From JBCCMA01 sp045107005 (lineage in GTDB: Bacteria > Pseudomonadota > Gammaproteobacteria > Steroidobacterales > JBCCMA01), in NCBI GenBank assembly GCA_045107005.1, contig JBGCFP010000036.1, forward strand, positions 1-64,000: a stretch of 64,000 nucleotides of DNA. Direction: 5' to 3'. Below are positions 15,762 through 23,655 of this stretch, in pieces. A program made the position numbers and the translations under genes. Below the pieces are notes generated by a model. That model was not told the origin of the DNA and ran no database searches. It worked only from the letters and a program-made list of their open reading frames with translations. Each line of letters begins with the position of its first letter. The stretch's first letter is position 1.

Positions 15762-17471
15762 TCAGGGTGAGCAAACGTCCGTCGTTCCACTCGGTCCCGG
15801 GACGCCAAAGAACTGATTGCGCAGCAGTCCGAGGTCCTGGACGTTTACAACGCCGTCGCCGTTCAAGTCAGCGTCTTCGTCGGCACTGAAAAACACCGCA
15901 CGCAGCGCTCCCAGATCGACCACGTTAATGACGCAGTCGTTGTTGAGATCGGCGTCACACAGGTTTCCGTAGCCGTCGCCGTCGCTGTCGCGTTGATCCG
16001 CGTTGGCCAGGTCAGTGCAGTTGTCGCTGGCGTCGTCAACGCCGTCCTCGTCGACATCGTCCAATCCGGTAAACGCCCAGTAATCGGTTCGAAACGAGAT
16101 GTTGCTGCCGGACGTCGCGATCAGCGCGACGACCATATTCACAAGCTGACCGTTGCTCGACAGTGTCGCGTCCAACTGGCCGTTGCCACCGGGCAGGAAC
16201 GAGTTGTCATCGAAAAAGCTGGTCAACGGTATCGTGACGCGCTGCCAGCCACCGCCGGCAATGGCGCACGGTCCGGTCGGGGACACCACACAGTTGTACT
16301 GGAACTCGTCGTCATCACCGGCGTTGATTTCGCCGTCGCCGTTGTCATCTTCCTGAATGTTCATCTCGATCAGGTAGGTCTGATTGGCATCGGGATTGAT
16401 CCAGAAACTGAAGTCCGTAATACCGGTCAGATCACGTCCACTGGTGCGACCAAAGCCGCCGGCAAAACCGGTGCTGCCGCCGGTGCCATAGCTGGCAATC
16501 AGCGCTGCATTGCCGCCGTCGACGGGAGGCAAATCAATGGACTGGGTATCAATGCCACCACCGCCAACGCTGCCGTTGAAGGCGAACCAGCCGTTGTTCA
16601 GCGGGTCGTTGTGCTCCAGATCATCGAACACCACGGTGAGGCCCGGCTCGCCTTCCTGCGGCGTTTGATACACGCGCACGTAGTCGATGATGTACTCCTG
16701 CGGGAACACGGTGGTAGCGTCCGGGTTGCCGGGGAAATTGCCGCCGACGGCGAGGTTCAGCAGAAGATGGAAATCGATGTCGAACGGCGCCGGGAATGGG
16801 CCACCGGTTGACCACCAGGACGAGCGCGTTGCGTAGAGCTGACCGTCGACGTACCAACGGATGACGCCTTCTTGCCATTCCACCGCGTATTCGTGGAAGT
16901 CACCCGCGGTGCCGGGTAACAAATCGTACTCTTCGCCGGAAAAAACGTTCTCCGGGAATGAGCCGCCGTAGTGAATGGTGCCGTAGATCCGTTCCGGGAT
17001 GTTGCCAAGCGATTCCATGATGTCGATTTCGCCGCTCGCTGCCCAGACACCGTAAACCGAAGGTGCGCTGGACAGCATCCAGAACGCTGGCCACATGCCT
17101 TGCGTCGACGGCAGCTTCGCGCGCATTTCAAAGCGCCCATAGGTGAAGTCGCCGCGGCCGAGCGTGCGCAGCCGACTCGAGGTGTAGTCAAAACTGCCGA
17201 GCGATTCTTCACGCGCGGTGATCGTCAGTACGCCGTCGGCCACCGTGGCGTTGTCGGTCGTGTAAAACTGCAGCTCGTTGTTGCCCCAGCCGGGGATGCC
17301 AAACTGGCTGCCGTCACCGAGCTGAAATTCCCACTTGGTGAGATCCACTTCAGTGCCGTCGAATTCGTCCGACCAGGACAGCTCGCAGTCGGGAATGTTC
17401 ACGCACTGAGCCCAGGCAGGAGCGGCAACCACAAGCGACAACGCGGCAGGAATCAACAGTCGTGAATACAT
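15762..17471 (-). CDS. GH16 endo-beta-1,3-glucanase (laminarinase-type) with CBM-like and dockerin-like modules
   Basis: The ATG at 17471 follows GAGG by 9 bases and gives 569 residues with a signal peptide (LVVAAPAWA-QC). The GH16 catalytic domain spans about 25-275, with the motif GEIDIMES: Glu148 nucleophile, Asp150, Glu153 acid/base. WSDEFDG and the C-terminal YIIDYVRVYQ are also typical of laminarinases. Residues about 285-465 form a beta-rich module like a carbohydrate-binding domain (VFDDLEHND...FSFWINPD...TDYWAF). The end is a thrombospondin-3/dockerin-like calcium segment (DEDGVDDASDNC..., NNDCVINVVDLGALR, LNGDGVVNVQDLGLLRNQFFGVPGP). It would cut laminarin or other mixed glucans outside the cell. 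The leader carries a LacI operator and a terminator-like hairpin. Confidence 0.93.
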   Translation of the reverse strand: MYSRLLIPAALSLVVAAPAWAQCVNIPDCELSWSDEFDGTEVDLTKWEFQLGDGSQFGIPGWGNNELQFYTTDNATVADGVLTITAREESLGSFDYTSSRLRTLGRGDFTYGRFEMRAKLPSTQGMWPAFWMLSSAPSVYGVWAASGEIDIMESLGNIPERIYGTIHYGGSFPENVFSGEEYDLLPGTAGDFHEYAVEWQEGVIRWYVDGQLYATRSSWWSTGGPFPAPFDIDFHLLLNLAVGGNFPGNPDATTVFPQEYIIDYVRVYQTPQEGEPGLTVVFDDLEHNDPLNNGWFAFNGSVGGGGIDTQSIDLPPVDGGNAALIASYGTGGSTGFAGGFGRTSGRDLTGITDFSFWINPDANQTYLIEMNIQEDDNGDGEINAGDDDEFQYNCVVSPTGPCAIAGGGWQRVTIPLTSFFDDNSFLPGGNGQLDATLSSNGQLVNMVVALIATSGSNISFRTDYWAFTGLDDVDEDGVDDASDNCTDLANADQRDSDGDGYGNLCDADLNNDCVINVVDLGALRAVFFSADEDADLNGDGVVNVQDLGLLRNQFFGVPGPSGTTDVCSP

Positions 17472-17492
17472 CGCAAACACCTCAGTTTGAAA

Positions 17493-17525
17493 AAAACGAC
17501 CGACACCCGATCAGCAGGTGCCGGC
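17493..17525 (-). terminator. Terminator-like hairpin in the GH16 leader (possible attenuator)
   Basis: On the minus strand GGCCGGCACC pairs with GGTGTCGGTC (10 bp including two G-U pairs, 9-base loop), followed by G and a run of T. It ends about 22 bases before the GH16 start codon and about 280 bases after the predicted transcription start near 17800. Confidence 0.6.
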
Positions 17526-17807
17526 CTTAGCGTGTCATGGACTGATCGGTCATCGGCGACCGGTCGTATAGCCAGGCTTGGTGCGCGAGCGCTGCAATTC
17601 TCACGGCATCGGCATACAAGGAGTTTTTTCTTGGCGGATAACCCCTCGCCCCGCACGACGTACCGCGTAATGATTCGGGTTGGTCGTGTTTCTCGCGGCT
17701 TTCGATTCGGTGGCTTGGCGCCTGAATCTTCCGTCGCGATGTGGCGGCGATATCCGGTTCGTTCCCCGTTTTCGCGCCGGCGAACGGATCGCCAGCACAC
17801 CCCTTAA

Positions 17808-17836
17808 AGTATCGTTCAGACTGACAACGCTGTCAA
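17808..17836 (-). promoter_or_regulatory. Sigma-70 promoter with overlapping LacI operator, upstream of GH16
   Basis: On the minus strand TTGACA (17831-17836), a 17-base spacer and GATACT (17808-17813) form a near-consensus promoter. The palindrome TGACAGCGTTGTCA (17822-17835) overlaps the -35 box. The GH16 start codon is about 330 bases downstream, an unusually long leader. The rest of the 410-bp gap holds no supported gene. Confidence 0.7.
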
Positions 17837-17884
17837 GATTCAGTTGCGCTGTGTCAGTGCCGCAAGCTGCCGTAAAACATATGT

Positions 17885-18901
17885 TTAATTGCTGTTGGGT
17901 GATGCGCTAGCGAGAGTGGTTGCCCGCCCGCTGACGGGTTCCGAGCAGTGAGCGCTGGCCGCGGCGCCGATCAGGCCGGGTTGTTCGGCGAGGATGAGAG
18001 ACACACCAGTGGCATCGACCATGTCGTGCAGTGTGCCGCGCTTGCCAAACACGTCCAGAAACGCGCCGCTGGCGAGCCAAGGCTGCAAGCCGCGGAAAAT
18101 GTCGCCGGCGAAAAAGACGCCGCCAACTGCACCGAAATACAGCACTGCGTGGTCAGCAAAGCGCGCAAGTGACCGGCAGAACGTGGTCACGGTTTGCTCG
18201 GACAGTGGGTCACTTTTCTCGGCGGCTCGTCGCAGAATTTGGTGTGAATTCAATTTGGACGGCGCAACGCCAGCGATGTCAGCCAGCGCCCTGTAGATTC
18301 GTGCAATGCCAGGGCCAGACAAAATCATCTCCCATGACACGTACGCATGGTTCCGGCGTAACGATCGCAGAAGCGCAACATCGTCGTCGCACGCAGGGGC
18401 GAAGGCGCTGTGTCCTGCCTCACTGGCAATGGCGTGCCAGCGGTCCTTGCGATGAACCAGAGCGGCAATGCCCAAGCCGGTTCCGGCCCCGATGACCACG
18501 CGCGGAGCCGTGCGCTGCCGCTCGCCGACCTTGATCGGCAGGATCTCTTCATCCAGGACGTAGCGCGTTGCGTGCGCTGCCGCTTCCAAATCGTTGATCA
18601 CGGCCAGACGGGCAAAAGCGTGGCGCCGACGTAGCTGCTCCACTGAGAAATTCCAATCGTTGTTAGTGAGCGTGACGCGGTCGCCGTTCACGGGGCCGGC
18701 GACGGCGAGGCATACGGTGTTGGGCAGATGCGCGTGGGTATCGCTGCGGTAACGCAGCAGCATGGCGTCGACACTGGGCAGCTCTTCGCATCGGTACACT
18801 CGCGTATCGTGCAATTGCGCGATGTGTCTGGAATTGTCGATCACCGCACGCGCACAGCGCGCGTTGGTGCCGCCAATATCAGCAACGAGATAGTCGTACA
18901 C
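17885..18901 (-). CDS. glk: Glucokinase
   Basis: The GTG at 18901, three bases after AAGGTGGGG, gives 338 residues; in-frame codons upstream would run through the promoter and are excluded. The N-terminal phosphate-binding motif LVADIGGTNAR, the VAGPVNGDRVTLTNNDWNFS segment, NDLEAAAHA with the catalytic Asp, and GAGTGLGIAAL followed by SEAGHSAFAP match the Glk-type (not ROK zinc-type) glucokinase family. It phosphorylates cytoplasmic glucose with ATP, feeding glycolysis with the product of glucan breakdown. It sits upstream of the GH16 gene on the same strand, but each has its own operator-controlled promoter. The C-terminal 25 residues are a divergent Ser/Ala-rich tail. Confidence 0.93.
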   Translation of the reverse strand: MYDYLVADIGGTNARCARAVIDNSRHIAQLHDTRVYRCEELPSVDAMLLRYRSDTHAHLPNTVCLAVAGPVNGDRVTLTNNDWNFSVEQLRRRHAFARLAVINDLEAAAHATRYVLDEEILPIKVGERQRTAPRVVIGAGTGLGIAALVHRKDRWHAIASEAGHSAFAPACDDDVALLRSLRRNHAYVSWEMILSGPGIARIYRALADIAGVAPSKLNSHQILRRAAEKSDPLSEQTVTTFCRSLARFADHAVLYFGAVGGVFFAGDIFRGLQPWLASGAFLDVFGKRGTLHDMVDATGVSLILAEQPGLIGAAASAHCSEPVSGRATTLASASPNSN

Positions 18902-18946
18902 AAACCCCACCTTATAATTCGGATGACCTAATCGCGGACTGCCCCA

Positions 18947-18975
18947 TTTATAGGCACGAATGACAGCGTTGTCAA
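18947..18975 (-). promoter_or_regulatory. Sigma-70 promoter with overlapping LacI operator, upstream of glk
   Basis: On the minus strand TTGACA (18970-18975), a 17-base spacer and TATAAA (18947-18952) form a near-perfect promoter. The 14-bp palindrome at 18961-18974 is the exact reverse complement of the one upstream of GH16 and overlaps the -35 box. The glk start codon is about 40 bases after the predicted start of transcription. Confidence 0.8.
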
Positions 18976-19032
18976 TTCCGCTGTATGTCAAGCCGAGCTG
19001 ACAATCCGTGCACCGCGCTCGGGATCCGCCAG

Positions 19033-19671
19033 TTAACGACTGCAAAACTCCAAAACACGACTGAGCGTTTGCCCGACAAAGCGTGGCTCGAATTGCTCTT
19101 TCGACAGCGCGGCGCGCGCCTTGACGCTCAAATCTTCCGCCGTCGTGCGATGAACCCGGACGTCAACGGGCAACCCGTCAGGACCGACGACAAAATACAG
19201 TTCCGCGTATCCCCACTGGTTTGCGCCAGAGGCAAAACAGGCATTTCGCGCGGTATCTTCGTCGAATTCTTCGTCACCGGGCGCTTCGGTATCAAAGGGA
19301 ATGCAGTTGTCTGGCGCAGCGAAGTCGATCTTCTGGGTCAATGTGGTGGCGATGGGGCTGCCGTTTTCGACCCTGGGTCGGAAACGCCATGAAGACACCG
19401 CGGCGATCGCGGAGTCATTAAAGATCGCGGACGGTTGGGCGTCCATGACCACGGCGTTTTGCACCGCGCCCAGCTCATCAACGTCGAATTGAACTTGAGC
19501 GAAACCGGTGGTGCAAGTGGCCAAAGCGATCAGCGGATAGCTTGGCGCTGACTGTTTCGTGATGACCGCTGGTGTCGATGAAACCGTTGCCGGCGGGACC
19601 GTCGTCGCGCAACTGGCCAGGCCGCATGCAACGGTGCTCAAAAAAACCGGATTGGGTGAGAATTTGCGCAT
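19033..19671 (-). CDS. TonB C-terminal-domain lipoprotein
   Basis: Starting at MRKFS (19671) the protein has 212 residues. The N-terminus is a lipoprotein signal with lipobox GLASC, so it should be lipid-anchored. Two TonB-C-like units are visible: residues about 40-110 (YPLIALATCTTGFAQVQFDVDELGAVQN...AIAAVSSWRFRPRVENG) and a weaker second one at about 140-210 (WGYAELYFVVGPDGLPVDVRVHRTTAEDLSVKARAALSKEQFEPRFVG). No TonB membrane anchor or Pro-rich spacer is present. It lies between the glucan block and sctU with its promoter region pointing away from sctU. Role unknown; periplasmic protein-protein contact is likely. Confidence 0.75.
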   Translation of the reverse strand: MRKFSPNPVFLSTVACGLASCATTVPPATVSSTPAVITKQSAPSYPLIALATCTTGFAQVQFDVDELGAVQNAVVMDAQPSAIFNDSAIAAVSSWRFRPRVENGSPIATTLTQKIDFAAPDNCIPFDTEAPGDEEFDEDTARNACFASGANQWGYAELYFVVGPDGLPVDVRVHRTTAEDLSVKARAALSKEQFEPRFVGQTLSRVLEFCSR

Positions 19672-19746
19672 AGCTTCCATGGTGCCACAGACCGACGATC
19701 AATGGCTCACAACTGCGTAACAGCACGCAGTGTCACCAATTTGACC

Positions 19747-19762
19747 CTAGGGTAAACCCGAG
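19747..19762 (+). promoter_or_regulatory. T3SS-regulon palindrome box upstream of sctU
   Basis: CTAGGGTAAACCCGAG, identical to the copy at 14521, ends 55 bp before the sctU start. A TACGAT hexamer at 19785-19790 lies 22 bp downstream and could be the -10 element. Confidence 0.7.
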
Positions 19763-19817
19763 GGTGCGTTTTGGCATTACCCGTTACGATGAATGCATTG
19801 ATTGTTGCGACGTGACG

Positions 19818-20885
19818 ATGGCCAAAGAAAAGGGCGCGAGCCAAACAGAAAAACCGACGTCCAAGAGACTGCGCGACGCACGGCGCGATGGCGATGTGCA
19901 CAAAAGCAAAGAGCTGACCAGTACCGTTCTGGTGCTGTTGTGGCTGCTGATGGGCTGGTTGCTCGCGCCCGTCATTGGCAAGCGACTGCGCGAATTGTTT
20001 GCGCAGATGTTTGACGTGATGTCGGAGCCGTTCGGCGTGGCCGTTTACGGTCTTGGCTTGATGTCGCTGCAGGTCTTTCTCTACGTCATGGCAATTTTGC
20101 TCTTGCCGGCCATTATCATCGGCACGTTCACCGATTTTCTACAGATTGGCGCCATTTTCGCTCCCACCAAAGTGAAGCCCAATGCGGCCCACCTCAATCC
20201 GGTCGAGGGCTTGAAGCGCATGTTCTCCATGCGAAATTTCGTCGAGGTGATCAAAGCGCTGGCCAAGACCATCTTGCTCGTTGGCATCATCGCGTTTGTA
20301 CTGCTGCGCTATCTGAACGACATCCTCGGTCTGCCACTGCTCGGTGTCGGGCCGATCGGGCCGCTGTTTTGGCAGGGCACCGTGCTGATCTGCACCGCCG
20401 TGATCTTCGTCTTTTTCTTTGTCGCCGTTCTTGATGCTTTGTACCAGCGTCACGCGTACACCAAAGACCTGATGATGAGTCGGCGCGACATCAAACAGGA
20501 ATCGAAGGAAAACGAAGGTGACCCGATGATCAAGAGTCACCGCAAACAGCTGCACCAGGAGTGGGCTCAGCAGAATCAGCTGCAGGCCGTGCGTAAATCG
20601 TCGGTGGTTGTGACCAACCCGACACACATTGCGGTCGCGCTGTTTTACGATGAACAGGAAACCGAGCTGCCGGTCATCACCGCGATGGGTGAAGGGGTCG
20701 ACGCGCAACGCATTCGGGAAGTCGCGGAGGAAGAGGGTATTCCGATCATGGAGAACGTCAAACTCGCGCGCGGCTTGTATGCGGATCTGGCCGTGGACGA
20801 CTACGTCACCGCACCGTTTTTCGATGCTGTAGCCGAAGTTCTGCAGTGGGCGGAATCGATGGCCAATCAGCGCTACGGCAAATAG
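19818..20885 (+). CDS. sctU: T3SS export switch protein SctU
   Basis: The ATG at 19818 begins MAKEKGASQTEKPTSKRLRDARRDGDV, the usual SctU/FlhB N-terminus, and gives 355 residues; an in-frame start at 19764 would begin two bases after the operator box. Four membrane helices occupy about 33-210. The autocleavage motif N267-P268-T269-H270 lies in the cytoplasmic domain (SSVVVTNPTHIAVALFY). SctU forms part of the export gate and, after self-cleavage between Asn and Pro, switches substrate class from needle to later substrates. The family includes flagellar FlhB, but the surrounding secretin, sctD and sctJ genes show a non-flagellar system. It is a single-gene unit converging on sctT, with its own box. 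Confidence 0.93.
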   Translation: MAKEKGASQTEKPTSKRLRDARRDGDVHKSKELTSTVLVLLWLLMGWLLAPVIGKRLRELFAQMFDVMSEPFGVAVYGLGLMSLQVFLYVMAILLLPAIIIGTFTDFLQIGAIFAPTKVKPNAAHLNPVEGLKRMFSMRNFVEVIKALAKTILLVGIIAFVLLRYLNDILGLPLLGVGPIGPLFWQGTVLICTAVIFVFFFVAVLDALYQRHAYTKDLMMSRRDIKQESKENEGDPMIKSHRKQLHQEWAQQNQLQAVRKSSVVVTNPTHIAVALFYDEQETELPVITAMGEGVDAQRIREVAEEEGIPIMENVKLARGLYADLAVDDYVTAPFFDAVAEVLQWAESMANQRYGK

Positions 20886-20894
20886 CCCAGGCGG

Positions 20895-21674
20895 TTACAG
20901 GATCCCCTTGAGCGTTGAGAGCAGCGCTTTGTTGTTGGCAATGCCGCGCAGCGTGAATTCCACCAGCACGCCAAGCATCAATATGATGATCCATGTCGCG
21001 ATCAAAGACTTGATTGGCATCGAAAACGAAATCAGCTGCATTTGCTGGGCATAGCGATTGACCAGCCCCAAACCAATATCGACCAGCATCATCGTAACGA
21101 TTGCCGGCGCGGCGAGTACAAACGCCGTCGTCATGAAGAAATCGAACTGAGCGATGAAGAAGCCCAAGCCGCCGCCGTCGAATTTTGGCGTGTAGGAACC
21201 TACGGGCCAGATGGCGTAGCTGCCCAGCAAGATATCCAGAAAGATCAGGAACGCGCCGCTGGCCATAAATAGCCACGCTGCCAACTGAGAGAAAAACAGG
21301 CCCCATAGCGACGTCTGATGCCCTTGCAGTGGGTCCGCGACGACGGCAATGCTCGAACCCACCTTGGCGTCAATGAGATTGCCAGCCGAACCGATAGCCC
21401 AAAAGATCACACCGAACGCGAAACCGATAATCAGGCCAAGGAGGATTTCCTTGAGCACAATGATTGGCCATGACAGCGTCGTGACCGGCGGAATGTTGCC
21501 CGCTGCGCTGATCGCTGGAAAGGCCACAATGGCCAGGCTGACGAAAAAGCTGTTGCGCGCGGTGGCGGGCATGTTCTCGTTGGTCAGCAGCGGCAGCATG
21601 ATGAACGCGGCGGCGATCCGCGGCAGGGTCAGTGCCAGCGGGCCGAGCGAACTCTCGACCATGGAGAAATCCAC
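20895..21674 (-). CDS. sctT: T3SS export gate protein SctT
   Basis: 259 residues with about six membrane helices, homologous to SctT/FliR. Recognisable parts are the N-terminal LALTLPRIAAAFIMLPLLTNENMPATARNSF, the central KEILLGLIIGFAFGVIFWAIGSAGNLIDAKVG and the C-terminal IKSLIATWIIILMLGVL. It assembles with SctR and SctS into the helical export gate in the inner membrane and caps the complex toward SctU. It is the last gene of the minus-strand operon, 2 bp after sctS. It converges on sctU with a 9-bp gap and no visible terminator. Confidence 0.93.
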   Translation of the reverse strand: MDFSMVESSLGPLALTLPRIAAAFIMLPLLTNENMPATARNSFFVSLAIVAFPAISAAGNIPPVTTLSWPIIVLKEILLGLIIGFAFGVIFWAIGSAGNLIDAKVGSSIAVVADPLQGHQTSLWGLFFSQLAAWLFMASGAFLIFLDILLGSYAIWPVGSYTPKFDGGGLGFFIAQFDFFMTTAFVLAAPAIVTMMLVDIGLGLVNRYAQQMQLISFSMPIKSLIATWIIILMLGVLVEFTLRGIANNKALLSTLKGIL

Positions 21675-21676
21675 GG

Positions 21677-21946
21677 TCAGGGAACGAGTGACGGCAAGTC
21701 GGTAAAGATGCGGTTGGCGAAGTTAAACAGCGTGCCGCCGATCAAACTGGCCGTAACAAAGATGGCAACCACGATTACCACCAGCTTTACCGCGAACGTC
21801 AGCGTCTGTTCCTGGAGTTGTGTCGCTGCCTGCAAAAAGGCAACCAGAAGACCCACCACCGAGGCTGCCACGATCGGTGGCGACGACAACAGCAAAACCA
21901 GCCATAGCGAATATTTGGCGAGCTCGAGAACTTCGTTGTTAATCAT
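21677..21946 (-). CDS. sctS: T3SS export gate protein SctS
   Basis: 89 residues with two membrane helices, the normal size of SctS/FliQ. LAKYSLWLVLLLSSPPIVAASVVGLLVAFLQAATQLQEQTLTF is diagnostic, with the conserved Pro pair and QxQEQTL. Several copies assemble around SctR/SctT in the export gate. It starts 2 bp after the sctR stop, in tight operon arrangement. Confidence 0.93.
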   Translation of the reverse strand: MINNEVLELAKYSLWLVLLLSSPPIVAASVVGLLVAFLQAATQLQEQTLTFAVKLVVIVVAIFVTASLIGGTLFNFANRIFTDLPSLVP

Positions 21947-21948
21947 GA

Positions 21949-22611
21949 TCAGTAAGTCATGACGATGCCGTGCACCAGTTTTGCCCAGCCGTCGATCAGT
22001 ACGAACAGCAGCAGTTTGAACGGCAGCGACACCACGGTCGGTGGCAACATCATCATGCCCAGCGCGAGCAGGATGTTGGAGACGATCAGGTCGATCACCA
22101 GAAAGGGCAGAAAAATCAGCACGCCAATTTGAAATGCGGCGGTCAATTCACTAACGGTGAAGCTCGGCACCACGACGATAAAATCGTTGCCGGAAATATC
22201 GTCGCGTTTCTCTTCGGGCAGCAGGCGCTGCGCGCTACGCAGAAAAAATCCTCGCTCGGTTTCGCTCGAGTGTTCGAGCAGAAAGTCGCGCATCGGCTCT
22301 TTGCCCTCGTTTACGACATCGAGCATGGTGTCGAGCGTCATGCCCTCGGCAGGCACGTTGGCCAGCGGTTCAGCAATCGAATCGGTGGTCGACAGAATGA
22401 CCGGAAACATCACGTAAATGGACAGCACCATGGCCATGCCGTTGATGACGATATTGGGGGGTGTTTGCTGCAGCCCCAGCGCGTTGCGCAACAGGCTTAA
22501 AACCACCACGATTTTCGTGAACGAGGTGACCATAACGGCCAAAAAAGGCGCGACCGCCAACGAGACGACCGTGACGATAATGAGAGCAGGTGAAAAATTG
22601 CTAAAGTCCAT
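21949..22611 (-). CDS. sctR: T3SS export gate protein SctR
   Basis: 220 residues with four membrane helices, matching SctR/FliP: VTSFTKIVVVLSLLRNALGLQQTPPN near the N-terminus, then a periplasmic segment, and FQIGVLIFLPFLVIDLIVSNILLALGMMMLPPTVVSLPFKLLLFVL at the C-terminus. Five SctR subunits form the core of the export gate. The start overlaps the end of sctQ by 11 bp, so the two are translationally coupled. In flagellar systems the equivalent FliP is assembled with the help of FliO; a FliO-like gene lies upstream of this operon on the other strand. Confidence 0.95.
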   Translation of the reverse strand: MDFSNFSPALIIVTVVSLAVAPFLAVMVTSFTKIVVVLSLLRNALGLQQTPPNIVINGMAMVLSIYVMFPVILSTTDSIAEPLANVPAEGMTLDTMLDVVNEGKEPMRDFLLEHSSETERGFFLRSAQRLLPEEKRDDISGNDFIVVVPSFTVSELTAAFQIGVLIFLPFLVIDLIVSNILLALGMMMLPPTVVSLPFKLLLFVLIDGWAKLVHGIVMTY

Positions 22612-22861
22612 CGGGTCGCCAGCGTCCGATGCAGACGGCCAGTTTGTCGCCAGCAGCCACCAGTTCGCCTTCGCCGATGGGCGCGCCGTTGGCCAGTATG
22701 GTCACATTGGTGCCCGCCACCGGAACATCCAGGGGCAAGATAACGCCACTGCCCAGTTGCTCCAGATCGTTGATCGTCACGTCGACGGTGGCCGTTTGAA
22801 TCGACAGCCTGACCGGGATACTGCTGCCAAGCGTCGTCGCCGTTGCGCCTTCTTCGGACAT
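22601..22861 (-). CDS. Possible internally initiated SctQ-C product
   Basis: Within sctQ the ATG at 22861 is preceded by AAGGA with a 10-base spacer and would produce an 86-residue protein consisting of the C-terminal SpoA domain. In Yersinia, Salmonella and Shigella the SctQ C-terminal domain is also made from an internal start and is needed for function. Here it is a prediction from the sequence only. Confidence 0.4.
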   Translation of the reverse strand: MSEEGATATTLGSSIPVRLSIQTATVDVTINDLEQLGSGVILPLDVPVAGTNVTILANGAPIGEGELVAAGDKLAVCIGRWRPDGL

Positions 22862-23653
22862 GGTTGGGGTTTCCTTTGTGGGTTGTTCTCGCAGCCAGCT
22901 CGCCGGGGCGCCGGCGCTAAGCGAAATTTCGTTATCGTTCACGGTGCAGCGCGCCGGCAGTGCCGAGCCGTCGATGTGCACGGCAAGCAGTGACCCGTGC
23001 AGGGCTTGCTGCTGACCCAGCACGATGACGTCGCCCGGCTGACAGTCGCGCAACACGTCCAGCGCCATTTTTGGGCCTCGCGCGCGCACGGCCACCGGGA
23101 TGGGCACACCGAGCCAGGTTTTGGGCAAGGGTTCAACCGGCGTCGACTGCGCCTCGCCAAGCAGCTGATCGCACAAGGTACTGGTCAGCGCCAGCGACCC
23201 GCTCCAGGTGGTTGCTCCGGTGTCGTCTGCCAAATCGAAATCGACCACTGGCCCGGCGAGGCTCTGGTCGACGTGACTCGGACTGTCTGCAAAAGCAAGC
23301 GGCGCCAGGCGTCGATCAAGCAGTCGCTGCAGAGCGTCGATCAGTCCCTCATGCTGTAAGGACCAAGCCATTAGTCGGGCTTCGCCGTCGTAGTCGTGCC
23401 AATGGCGCTCGCCGATCAACGGTGCATCGGCGCGGTGACGGACGGCGAGGCCCAGCGGCGGGCCCTCTGTGGCCATTTGCAGCCAGGTTTGTGCTCGCAC
23501 CTGAGGCGTTACCTGCAGGCTCCAGTGATCAGCGCTCTCGCCGTTGGCGCGCTCGTGTTGATAGCGCAAACCCAGATGTTTTTGCCGCGCAGCGTGTTCG
23601 GCCGGATCGATCTTTCGCAGGACACCGGTCAGCGCGGATGACAACGTCGCCAC
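22601..23653 (-). CDS. sctQ: T3SS cytoplasmic sorting-platform (C-ring) protein SctQ
   Basis: The GTG at 23653, 8 bases after AGGAG and 2 bp after the response-regulator stop, gives 350 residues; another GTG at 23659 is also possible but too close to the Shine-Dalgarno. The C-terminal 70 residues are a SpoA domain (IPVRLSIQTATVDVTINDLEQLGSGVILPL...VTILANGAPIGEGELVAAGDKLAVCI), as in SctQ and FliN, and a second, divergent SpoA-like unit precedes it (about 225-300). SctQ forms the cytoplasmic pods that load substrates for the ATPase. An internal ATG at 22861 could give the separate short SctQ-C form known from other systems. Confidence 0.88.
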   Translation of the reverse strand: MATLSSALTGVLRKIDPAEHAARQKHLGLRYQHERANGESADHWSLQVTPQVRAQTWLQMATEGPPLGLAVRHRADAPLIGERHWHDYDGEARLMAWSLQHEGLIDALQRLLDRRLAPLAFADSPSHVDQSLAGPVVDFDLADDTGATTWSGSLALTSTLCDQLLGEAQSTPVEPLPKTWLGVPIPVAVRARGPKMALDVLRDCQPGDVIVLGQQQALHGSLLAVHIDGSALPARCTVNDNEISLSAGAPASWLREQPTKETPTMSEEGATATTLGSSIPVRLSIQTATVDVTINDLEQLGSGVILPLDVPVAGTNVTILANGAPIGEGELVAAGDKLAVCIGRWRPDGL

Positions 23654-23655
23654 TG

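Noticed and set aside
17487..17807. Open frames on both strands in the GH16 leader
   Set aside because: Arg-rich translations without domains, overlapping the promoter and the hairpin; treated as non-coding leader.
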